From assembly GCA_022565195.1 (NCBI GenBank), contig JADFJZ010000145.1:1-5430 (forward strand): DNA of 5,430 nt, in the 5' to 3' direction. Below are positions 1 to 4,535 of this stretch, one piece after another. The stretch's first letter is position 1. Each line of letters begins with the position of its first letter. The DNA is from Planctomycetota bacterium. Its GTDB lineage: Bacteria > Planctomycetota > Phycisphaerae > UBA1845 > CAIVHJ01. Below the pieces are notes generated by a model, which saw only the letters and a list, made by a program, of their open reading frames with translations, had not been told where the DNA came from and searched no databases. A program made the translations under genes and the position numbers.

Positions 1-332
1 ACCTCCACCACCAGGTCGGGGCCGAGTTCCGCGAATTTGTGCCGTTGGTCCTCCGACGGGATGCGTTCCTGGCGAACAAACGCCACGTCCGGCGCCCGAA
101 CCGTGTCGGGACTGCGTGCCAACGTGAAACCCGTTTCCGCAGCGAGGACGACGCCCAGATCGTTCTTCCGAACATGCTGAATAATCAAGTAGTTGATCTG
201 TGAGGCCACGCGCCCGTGCTCGAACCCGGCCGGCGTCATCATGCTAAGTTCCCCTTTCACAAGTTCGTAGGAATTCCCGTCATCCGGCAGGACCAGCAAC
301 TCTTCGGCAGTGATCGCCCTTTTTTGGATCAT
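1..332 (-). CDS. Uma2-family (DUF820) endonuclease-like protein, C-terminus cut by window edge
   Basis: The first 110 residues of a protein of the Uma2 family (DUF820, PD-(D/E)XK nuclease fold), whose members are usually about 190 residues; the rest lies beyond the left edge. Visible family marks are the N-terminal 'YELVKGEL' (residues 22-29), 'MTPAGFEHGRV' (32-42), an 'AETGF' strand (65-69), 'RAPDVAFV' with the likely catalytic Asp82, and 'PDLVVEV', whose Glu110 should be the second catalytic acid. The lysine expected shortly after it is not in the window. Start: ATG at 332-330, with a GAGGG-type ribosome site about 8 nt upstream. The family is highly amplified in Cyanobacteria, Planctomycetota and Chloroflexota. 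Its biological role is poorly known, and many copies stand alone without a toxin-antitoxin partner. The gene follows the DUF971 gene on the same strand but appears to have its own promoter. The family call is firm; nuclease activity is inferred from the fold. Confidence 0.88.
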   Translation of the reverse strand, partial: MIQKRAITAEELLVLPDDGNSYELVKGELSMMTPAGFEHGRVASQINYLIIQHVRKNDLGVVLAAETGFTLARSPDTVRAPDVAFVRQERIPSEDQRHKFAELGPDLVVE

Positions 333-356
333 CGGAGTACCCTCGCCTTCACCGCC

Positions 357-385
357 ATTATACGTCAAGCGATGCTGCTTGTGCC
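357..385 (-). promoter_or_regulatory. Promoter for the Uma2-family gene
   Basis: On the minus strand a perfect TATAAT lies at 362-357. Transcription would start near 350, leaving a leader of roughly 18 nt before the ATG at 332. The -35 region is weak: GGCACA at 385-380 gives a 17-nt spacer and matches TTGACA at three positions. It touches the stop codon of the DUF971 gene. The box is the only TATAAT in this 54-bp gap and sits at the right distance, so I favour it as a real promoter although the -35 is poor. Confidence 0.5.
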
Positions 386-386
386 A

Positions 387-740
387 TTATTTCGTCCCCA
401 GCGGCGATAGCCTGTGGTCGAACGGCTTGGGCCCGCCGCATTCATCGCAGGGGCAGAGGCGCAGCAGGTAGTCCCAGGAGTAAATCCCGGTGGTGTGGCT
501 GTCGGACCAGCGAAACTGCACAGCGTAATTGCCGACCAGCGACATTTCTTCGATTGAAATGGCCTCCGGCACATCGTCGGGATTCAGCGTGCGAATGCCG
601 GTGCGCTCGTCAACGCAATTCGCACAACCACAGTGGCAGCGCAGATACTTGAATCCATAGGTCGAATCGTGGCCGGCCTGCCAAGTCACGCGTAATGTGC
701 GGTCTGAGGTCCGTGCCTTGATGTCGGTCGGAGTTTCCAC
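387..740 (-). CDS. DUF971 / GBBH-like N-terminal domain protein with extra C-terminal Cys cluster
   Basis: A 117-residue protein that is almost entirely one DUF971 domain (gamma-butyrobetaine hydroxylase-like N-terminal domain). Family marks are 'LRVTW' (16-20), 'YLRCHCGCANC' (32-42), 'VGNYAVQFRWSDSHTTGIY' (69-87) and 'WDYLLRLCPCDEC' (89-101). By comparison with the zinc site of human BBOX1 (three Cys and one His), Cys37, Cys39, Cys42 and His82 should bind zinc. Cys35 and a second group, Cys96, Cys98 and Cys101, are additional. No oxygenase domain follows, as is normal for bacterial stand-alone DUF971 proteins, some of which are linked to Fe-S assembly (for example as fusions to Mrp/ApbC). 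The start is a GTG at 740-738 without a strong ribosome site. It lies 13 nt after the stop of the TPR-YggX gene, so translation probably depends on the upstream gene. The family call is firm; the exact role is unknown. Confidence 0.9.
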   Translation of the reverse strand: METPTDIKARTSDRTLRVTWQAGHDSTYGFKYLRCHCGCANCVDERTGIRTLNPDDVPEAISIEEMSLVGNYAVQFRWSDSHTTGIYSWDYLLRLCPCDECGGPKPFDHRLSPLGTK

Positions 741-753
741 GCGGGCGGCCCCG

Positions 754-1359
754 TTACATGGGTAGTTGCAGAAACTCGATCATGTGCGAATCATATGTCT
801 TGCTCGCCTCCGGATTGGAGAAATCCAGACGCAGCTCGTTGATGACCTTGGTGCCCATGGCGACCCACTCCTTCCAGCAGGCCTGACACACGTGGGCCAG
901 CACTTTCTCGCCCAACTCGCCTTTGAAGGGTCGCTCTTCCATCTTCGGCGCGTTCTGCCCGCAGTGGCAGCAGGACACTGTATCACCGCTCGCCGCGGCG
1001 ACGGTCGCCGCCGGAGCTTTGGTCTCGACTTCGGGCGGCGTTTGGCCCAGTTCGCGAAGCAGGTTGGCCATGGCATCGCGCGGCATGATGTCGCCGCGCT
1101 CGGCGGCCACTCGATAGCCGTCGGTCAGCGCCGCCACAGCTTCAGAATCCTTGCCGAGGCTCCTCAATGCTTCGCCGAGGTGTTGATAGGCCTTGGAGAA
1201 TCCGCTCTGAAGCTCGATGACCCGTCGAAAGGATGCGCAGGCCTCTTCATAGCGCTGCGCGTCGAGATAGGCTTTACCGAGGCTGAAATGACCCAGTTCG
1301 TTCTCCGGGTCGGCGTCGGCCATGTTCTTGAAATTGGCAATTCGCTCTTCGATTTCCAT
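754..1359 (-). CDS. TPR protein fused to a YggX-like Fe(2+)-trafficking domain
   Basis: A 201-residue two-part protein. Residues about 18-90 form two TPR helix pairs ('ELGHFSLGKAYLDAQRYEEA' and 'SKAYQHLGEALRSLGKDSEA'), a protein-binding scaffold. After an Ala/Pro-rich linker (about 105-127), residues 128-200 resemble YggX, the small bacterial Fe(2+)-trafficking and oxidative-damage-protection protein of about 90 residues. Shared marks are 'F-GELGEKV' (145-153), 'CWKEWVAMGTKVINELRLDF' (161-180) and 'MIEFL' (193-197). E. coli YggX has a single conserved Cys near its N-terminus. Here two CxxC pairs are seen, Cys130/Cys133 (with Cys131 between) and Cys158/Cys161, as in a zinc ribbon. Start: ATG at 1359-1357 with GGAG about 11 nt upstream. 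It is the first gene of an operon with the DUF971 gene. No signal peptide is present, so it is cytoplasmic. The domain assignment comes from motif comparison; iron handling is inferred. Confidence 0.85.
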   Translation of the reverse strand: MEIEERIANFKNMADADPENELGHFSLGKAYLDAQRYEEACASFRRVIELQSGFSKAYQHLGEALRSLGKDSEAVAALTDGYRVAAERGDIMPRDAMANLLRELGQTPPEVETKAPAATVAAASGDTVSCCHCGQNAPKMEERPFKGELGEKVLAHVCQACWKEWVAMGTKVINELRLDFSNPEASKTYDSHMIEFLQLPM

Positions 1360-1406
1360 CGTTCAGAATCTCCACGGACACAAGTAGGTGCATGATCGTC
1401 GCGGCT

Positions 1407-1415
1407 TGGTATGAT
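1407..1415 (+). promoter_or_regulatory. Extended -10 promoter for the receiver-like gene
   Basis: The sequence TTGGTATGAT contains TG-N-TATGAT, an extended -10 box (TATGAT at 1410-1415, five of six matches to TATAAT). No good -35 box lies 16-18 nt upstream, as is usual for extended -10 promoters. Transcription would begin near 1422 and give a leader of about 65 nt to the ATG at 1487. The same bases read TATCAT on the minus strand, so a weak overlapping promoter for the divergent TPR-YggX gene is possible but not convincing. Confidence 0.45.
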
Positions 1416-1425
1416 AGTGTGTGGC

Positions 1426-1446
1426 CGGGCGATTGTGTAGCGCCCG
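1426..1446. repeat. Inverted repeat in the leader of the receiver-like gene
   Basis: CGGGCG (1426-1431) and CGCCCG (1441-1446) are perfect complements separated by a 9-nt loop, and are followed by ATTTT. The element starts only a few bases after the predicted transcription start near 1422. It could act as an RNA hairpin at the 5' end of the mRNA or as a DNA operator in the divergent promoter region. With only six GC pairs it could also be chance in GC-rich DNA. Confidence 0.35.
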
Positions 1447-1486
1447 ATTTTGAGTGCATCAAGAGTAGCAGGGAGTGGCCGGGAAG

Positions 1487-1855
1487 ATGTCCGTCGTCTG
1501 TTGCGTAGTCAGCGATCTCATATTCGCCACCAAAATCCGCGGTACAGCCGCCGCCCTGGGGGTGGAAGTCGCGGTCGTTCGGGATCGAGCCGCCATGCTG
1601 GCACACCTCGACGATGCTGCGACCGTAATCCTGGACTTGAACCTGGACGGGGACGATGCGATCGAGCTGATCGAGCTGGCTGGTGCTCGACCGGCACCCC
1701 CCAAAATCGTCGCCTATTGTGCCCATGTAGACAAGGATTTAGCCGCCGCGGCGAAGGAGGCCGGGGCGGATGCAGTCATGCCACGGTCTCAATTCGTCAC
1801 CGCGCTGCCCGAAATTCTGACCGCCACTGCCGAAAACGAAAACCCGAAGTCGTGA
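1487..1855 (+). CDS. Stand-alone receiver-like protein (degenerate response regulator)
   Basis: A 122-residue protein with the layout of a CheY-type receiver domain and no output domain. The first strand ends in Asp10 of 'VVSDLIFATKI'. The third strand carries the likely phospho-acceptor Asp50 in 'TVILDLNLDGDDAIELI', followed by 'PPKIVAYCAHVD' and 'AAKEAGADAVMPRSQF'. The Thr/Ser at the end of strand 4 appears replaced by Cys78, and the invariant Lys of strand 5 by Arg100. Normal phosphorylation-driven switching is therefore doubtful. I chose the ATG at 1487 (protein begins MSVV) because CAGGGAG at 1469-1475 sits about 11 nt ahead. The GTG four codons earlier, at 1475, overlaps that ribosome site. 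The gene is transcribed away from the TPR-YggX/DUF971 operon and no kinase gene is nearby. The fold call is fairly firm; the partner and role are unknown. Confidence 0.78.
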   Translation: MSVVCCVVSDLIFATKIRGTAAALGVEVAVVRDRAAMLAHLDDAATVILDLNLDGDDAIELIELAGARPAPPKIVAYCAHVDKDLAAAAKEAGADAVMPRSQFVTALPEILTATAENENPKS

Positions 1856-1863
1856 CACTGGAT

Positions 1864-1889
1864 CGGGATAGATGATTCCCGCTATTTTT
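1864..1889 (+). terminator. Weak intrinsic terminator after the receiver-like gene
   Basis: CGGGA (1864-1868) pairs with TCCCG (1877-1881) across an 8-nt loop and is followed at once by CTATTTTT. It begins 9 nt after the stop codon, where a terminator is expected. The stem has only five pairs, so it is weak. Confidence 0.45.
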
Positions 1890-2250
1890 CAAGTCGGTCA
1901 TAGTTTCCGTCAGAAGCTGCTGCATTTGTCAGCAGCAAGACTATTACTGCCCCTGCAAGAACCCGCCGGGGCAAAAAGCATTCGTGAGGAGATTAAGACC
2001 AAGTAATTTGTGATCGGGACGCGTACTTCGGGGTTGGCGCGCCCCGGCCGAGAACCTAAGATGAACTTGATCCTGTGAGTCGAAACTCGATCGCGGGATC
2101 CCATTTCTGAGATAGAGCCGCTCGCTGAGCGCGATCGAGATAGATGTTGGCGATCTGGTGTCACCCGGTTGGTTAGAAAACATTGTAAGTTCTTGTGTTC
2201 CGCTCGCGGCTATGTTGAAAGCTGTGAAGCCGTTTTTCCTTCGACCGCCC
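1890..2250. other. Non-coding region rich in inverted repeats; possible structured RNA
   Basis: No convincing gene is found here: the ORFs present show no family motif, no ribosome site and composition like random DNA. Several stem candidates are visible. GCTGCTG (1916-1922) and CAGCAGC (1930-1936) form a perfect 7-bp stem with a 7-nt loop. GCCGGGGC (1965-1972) and GCCCCGGC (2041-2048) are an 8-bp long-range match. GATCC (2069-2073) pairs with GGATC (2096-2100) around an inner GAGT-CGAA-ACTC hairpin (2077-2088). CGCTC (2119-2123) pairs with GAGCG (2127-2131). A T-run follows GGCT...AGCC at 2233-2237. I could not match it to tmRNA, RNase P RNA, SRP RNA or a tRNA. It could be an unknown small RNA or simply an untranslated spacer. 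Confidence 0.3.
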
Positions 2251-2289
2251 GCCGCGTCGATCAGAAATGATTGACATTGCCGACGCGGC
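2251..2289. repeat. Perfect 9-bp inverted repeat around a -35 box; operator candidate
   Basis: GCCGCGTCG (2251-2259) and CGACGCGGC (2281-2289) are exact reverse complements. They lie 30 bp apart start to start, about three turns of the DNA helix, so the two half-sites face the same side. The spacer holds the TTGACA -35 box at 2271-2276, and the right arm fills the gap between -35 and -10. This layout suits a repressor that blocks RNA polymerase. A smaller repeat, ATCA-GAAA-TGAT, lies at 2260-2271. The regulator is unknown. Confidence 0.5.
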
Positions 2290-2298
2290 AGCGATGAT
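2271..2298 (+). promoter_or_regulatory. Sigma70-type promoter for the 146-aa unknown gene
   Basis: A perfect TTGACA (2271-2276) is followed after 16 nt by GATGAT (2293-2298), which matches TATAAT at four positions. Transcription would start near 2305, about 45 nt before the ATG at 2350. This also argues against the upstream TTG at 2308 as the translation start. Confidence 0.55.
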
Positions 2299-2349
2299 AT
2301 ACGCAGTTTGAAACGAGCATTTCAGAGCTCGAGCACTTGGTGTATTCAA

Positions 2350-2790
2350 ATGTCACAAACGGTTACTCGGTTCGATGACGCCGCACTCTTTGAGGCCTGC
2401 GAAACGGCGCTGGCCATCACCGGCCTGCCGGAATTCAAGTCAGCCGACGAGCCGGACCAGATCGAAACGCTGTCCTTCCTGCCGGCCTCCGAAGACAACG
2501 AAGAAGTTTGCTGGGCGCTGGTGCCGCCGGGCGGATCGAGTGAGGAGTACGTCGCCGTCGACACCGAAATGGCCCATCAATTGCTGCGGGCCCATTTTCG
2601 AGACTGGCTGCTGGAGCGCGGCTGGCAGGTCCATGTGCATTGCTATGCCGACCGCCGCCGCTGGACGCTGGTCGATTGCCTGTCCGTTTCTGACGGCGGC
2701 GGCGACCGCCTCGACGTCGACTATCCTTACGGCGAAAACGAGTTGGGCATCCTCACCGACTCCGTCATCGCGGTCAATACAATCGCGTAA
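2350..2790 (+). CDS. Unrecognised acidic 146-residue protein
   Basis: I do not recognise this protein. It has 146 residues, is clearly acidic, and has no signal peptide or membrane segment, so it is probably a soluble cytoplasmic protein. The third-codon G/C preference and the helical and strand-like pattern look like a real gene. Features visible are an N-terminal helix ('DDAALFEACETALAI'), a middle part with 'CWALVPPG', then 'AHQLLRAHFRDWLLERGWQVHVHCYADRRRWTLVDCLS' split between a helix and two strands, and an acidic end. The ATG at 2350 fits the predicted transcription start at about 2305. No good Shine-Dalgarno sequence is seen before it. An in-frame TTG at 2308 would add 14 residues but lies almost at the predicted mRNA start. 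It is monocistronic by layout: a new promoter follows 45 nt after the stop. The inverted repeat upstream suggests control by a repressor. Confidence 0.75.
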   Translation: MSQTVTRFDDAALFEACETALAITGLPEFKSADEPDQIETLSFLPASEDNEEVCWALVPPGGSSEEYVAVDTEMAHQLLRAHFRDWLLERGWQVHVHCYADRRRWTLVDCLSVSDGGGDRLDVDYPYGENELGILTDSVIAVNTIA

Positions 2791-2813
2791 TTCCTGCGCC
2801 GCACGGCTTACTG

Positions 2814-2840
2814 CTTACAAATCCTGCTCTTTTCTATAAT
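2814..2840 (+). promoter_or_regulatory. Promoter of the NTase-like/TPM/LemA operon
   Basis: A perfect TATAAT at 2835-2840 has only weak -35 candidates: CTTACA (2814-2819, four matches, 15-nt spacer) or TGCTTA (2812-2817, 17-nt spacer). The start of transcription would be near 2847, about 83 nt before the ATG at 2930. No other good promoter is seen before the three overlapping genes that follow. Confidence 0.5.
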
Positions 2841-2870
2841 TGCTGCCCATTCGGGCTTGTGCTACGGTAT

Positions 2871-2899
2871 TGCGCGCGTGGGAAACACCCGTGCGTGCG
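2871..2899 (+). other. Hairpin in the 5' leader of the operon
   Basis: As RNA, bases 2871-2882 can pair with 2888-2899 over 12 positions, with several G-U wobbles, around the 5-nt loop AAACA. A small second stem (GTTT at 2902-2905, AAAC at 2914-2917) follows just ahead of the GGAG ribosome site at 2920-2923. The hairpin lies wholly inside the predicted leader and could affect mRNA stability or ribosome access. There is no U-run after it, so it is not a terminator. Confidence 0.35.
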
Positions 2900-2929
2900 C
2901 GGTTTGAATTGACAAACTCGGAGTTCGCC

Positions 2930-3658
2930 ATGATCGCTACGGAAACATCAAGATTAGACGCCATCATCGAGCACATGCGCGAACCCGTTCGCGAGTTCGC
3001 GGACTTGGTGCGGCAGCTTTCGGGCTCCAACGCCGAATCGCTGACCATCTTCGGGGCGCTCGCCGGCGGTTCGTTCGACCCCAAACGGCATACCGTGCGC
3101 AGCGTGTTGGTCCTCGACAACATCGATCTCGATTTGCTCCGCCGACTGGCGGAAGAGGGCGAACGGCTCGGCAAGTCGGGATTCGCCGCGCCCCTGATCA
3201 TGACGCCGGATTACATCGCCGCCTCGCTGGACACGTTTCCGCTGGAATTGATCGAGATTCACCAATGCCACGTCAATGTTTTCGGCACCGATCATTTCAA
3301 GGATCTCAAATTTGAAGATCGCCACGTGCGCTTGCAGTGCGAGCGCGAGTTCAAGAGCATCCTGATCAACCTGCGTCAGGGGTTGCTGGCAGCCGCCGGG
3401 CGCGACGACATGCTCGAAGCCGTGGAAGTTGACATCGCGGAGAAACTGGTCCGAACCATGCGCGGCATGTTGTGGCTCAAAGGACGCAAAGAGGCCAAGC
3501 GCGCTGCCGAAGTTGTTGACGAGGTCGGAGAGTTGGTCGAACGTCGACTAGCCGGCGTGCGCGTCGCTCTCGATCCGCACGCCCGGCACGGTTGGGAAGA
3601 ATTCCAGCAGTTGTACCAGGATGTCGCCGCCGTCGGAGACATCGTCGATGCATGGTGA
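2930..3658 (+). CDS. Nucleotidyltransferase-fold-like protein, degenerate active site
   Basis: A 242-residue soluble protein. Residues about 35-66 resemble the start of a nucleotidyltransferase (Pol beta-type) fold: 'SLTIFGALAGGSF' stands where catalytic members have a GS motif ('FGSxARG'). Strand 'VRSVLVLDNIDLDLL' stands where two catalytic Asp residues (DxD) would be. The Ser is Ala43 and no DxD is evident in 'RSVLVL', so catalysis is doubtful. The middle part 'PLIMTPDYIAASLDTFPLELIEI' and 'VFGTDHFKDLKFEDRHVRLQCERE' (about 88-140) precedes a mainly helical C-terminal half. Start: ATG at 2930 with GGAG at 2920-2923, six nt away. A TTG at 2840 would lie on the promoter's -10 box. The gene overlaps the TPM gene by 11 nt and is the first of the operon, so a link to the TPM/LemA membrane proteins is likely. 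The fold assignment is tentative; the coding status is firm. Confidence 0.72.
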   Translation: MIATETSRLDAIIEHMREPVREFADLVRQLSGSNAESLTIFGALAGGSFDPKRHTVRSVLVLDNIDLDLLRRLAEEGERLGKSGFAAPLIMTPDYIAASLDTFPLELIEIHQCHVNVFGTDHFKDLKFEDRHVRLQCEREFKSILINLRQGLLAAAGRDDMLEAVEVDIAEKLVRTMRGMLWLKGRKEAKRAAEVVDEVGELVERRLAGVRVALDPHARHGWEEFQQLYQDVAAVGDIVDAW

Positions 3659-4535
3659 TCGAATACAAGACCCCAACGAGCCGCAGGCTTCAGCCTGCGC
3701 GACGCCGGCACATAGTGTGACCCGCGCAATCCTGATCTTCCCGTTCATCGTCCTGGCACTCCCGCACTTGGTGTCCGCCGAAGTCACAGTGCGCGATCCA
3801 GGCTCCTACGTCGTCGATGCCGCCAACATCATCGACCCCGCCAACGAACAGCAAATGAATCTGTGGCTCGCGGAACTCGAACAAAAGACGACGGCTCAGA
3901 TCAAAGTGCTGACGGTGACAACAATCGACGGCGAGGATTTCTTCGGCTTCGTGCAGCGCCACGCCGAGCTGTGGAAACTAGGCCGAAAAGGCAAGGACAA
4001 CGGCGCCCTGATCGCGCTGGCAATAAACGAGCGCAAGGTGCGAATACACACGGGCTATGGATTGGAAGGCGTGATGCCGGATTCGTGGTGCGGCTCGGTG
4101 AGCCGCGTGGTGGCCAAGAAATTCTTCAAACAGGGGCGCTACGCGCAGGGCATCGTCGTTTTGACGTCCGCAGCCGCCAACAAGGTCGCCGACGAGGCTG
4201 GCGTGCAACTTACGGGCGTGCCCGCCCATCGCTACAGTGGTCGGCGCCGGGGTCGGTCGCCCGGCGCGCTCCTTTGCGGCGGCGGCATCGTGCCGATGAT
4301 CATCATGCTGGTGGTTTTCTCTTCGCTCTCCCGCCGGCGGCACTACGGCCGCTGGGGCGGCGGCGGATTATTGCAAGGGCTGCTCTTGGGCAGCATGTTG
4401 GGCGGTGGCATGGGTCGCCGCCACTCGTCATGGGGTGGTGGCTTTGGCGGAGGCGGTTTCGGCGGAGGCGGATTCGGCGGTGGCTTCGGTGGCGGAGGCG
4501 GATTCGGCGGAGGTGGCGGCGGTGCGAGCTGGTAA
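3648..4535 (+). CDS. TPM-domain (YgcG-like) membrane protein with Gly-rich tail
   Basis: A 295-residue protein of the TPM family (TLP18.3/Psb32/MOLO-1). Order: N-terminal extension (1-26), hydrophobic signal segment (27-44, 'AILIFPFIVLALPHLVSA'), TPM domain (about 48-190), one membrane helix (about 207-228), then a Gly-rich tail to the end. Family marks are 'YVVDAANIID' (54-63), 'GKDNGALIALAINERKVRIHTGYGLEGVMPD' split across 115-145, and 'FFKQGRYAQGI' (159-169). The tail ending in 'GASW' is typical of YgcG-like proteins. Such proteins sit at the cell surface or in the periplasm; their function is little known and they often accompany LemA. The ATG at 3648 has GGAG nine nt upstream and overlaps the previous gene by 11 nt. 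A GTG at 3717 would instead give a compact signal peptide but has no ribosome site. The true start is therefore open. The gene's end overlaps the next one by 14 nt. Confidence 0.88.
   Translation: MHGDRIQDPNEPQASACATPAHSVTRAILIFPFIVLALPHLVSAEVTVRDPGSYVVDAANIIDPANEQQMNLWLAELEQKTTAQIKVLTVTTIDGEDFFGFVQRHAELWKLGRKGKDNGALIALAINERKVRIHTGYGLEGVMPDSWCGSVSRVVAKKFFKQGRYAQGIVVLTSAAANKVADEAGVQLTGVPAHRYSGRRRGRSPGALLCGGGIVPMIIMLVVFSSLSRRRHYGRWGGGGLLQGLLLGSMLGGGMGRRHSSWGGGFGGGGFGGGGFGGGFGGGGGFGGGGGGASW
3682..3699. repeat. REP-like palindrome at the 5' end of the TPM gene
   Basis: CGCAGGC (3682-3688), TTCA, GCCTGCG (3693-3699): a perfect 7-bp stem with a four-base loop. It has the look of short palindromic elements that recur between genes in many bacterial genomes, though only one copy is present here. 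If the TPM protein starts at 3648 the element is translated within 'PQASACATP', just before the signal segment. Confidence 0.5.
4434..4526 (+). repeat. GGC/TTC-rich coding repeat (Gly-Phe tail)
   Basis: Imperfect repeats built on TTCGGCGGAGGCGG units encode runs of Gly broken by Phe at the end of the TPM protein. The last units supply the GGAGGT used as ribosome site by the next gene. Such tracts often differ in length between strains and can be misassembled. Confidence 0.75.
4509..4524 (+). promoter_or_regulatory. Ribosome binding site and GTG start of the zinc ribbon-LemA frame
   Basis: GGAGGT (4509-4514) lies seven nt before the GTG at 4522-4524, a near-ideal layout. The site is formed by Gly codons of the preceding TPM gene. 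It decides the long start of the LemA frame, and because the genes overlap, ribosomes finishing the TPM gene could restart here. Confidence 0.5.

Noticed and set aside
363..386. TGGCAC on the minus strand, resembling the -24 part of a sigma54 promoter
   Set aside because: The matching TTGCA-type -12 element is absent at the required spacing.
766..1395. A 209-residue open frame on the plus strand opposite the TPR-YggX gene
   Set aside because: It mirrors a clearly identified gene, shows no family motif, and arises from the codon bias of the true gene.
1274..1726. A 150-residue minus-strand frame across the divergent promoter region
   Set aside because: It overlaps the receiver-like gene and the start of the TPR-YggX gene, and its sequence resembles no protein family.
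1910..2183. Two minus-strand open frames of 79-84 residues in the spacer
   Set aside because: They overlap each other, have no ribosome site or recognisable motif, and run through the inverted repeats.
2308..2349. TTG start adding 14 residues to the unknown 146-residue protein
   Set aside because: It lies within a few bases of the predicted transcription start and has no ribosome site.
2909..2914. A perfect TTGACA
   Set aside because: No -10 box follows at a suitable distance and it lies next to the ribosome site of the downstream gene.
2840..2929. TTG start adding 30 residues to the nucleotidyltransferase-like protein
   Set aside because: It overlaps the TATAAT box, while ATG 2930 has a well-spaced GGAG.
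4405..4521. Extension of the LemA frame upstream to an ATG at 4405
   Set aside because: It would overprint the Gly-rich tail of the TPM gene with an Ala/Glu/Ser low-complexity sequence. The open frame there is a product of the repeat, and the GTG at 4522 has a far better ribosome site.
4434..4526. Possible frameshift joining the TPM gene to the zinc ribbon frame
   Set aside because: The TPM protein ends in the normal 'GASW' tail of its family, so the overlap of the two genes needs no sequencing error to explain it.
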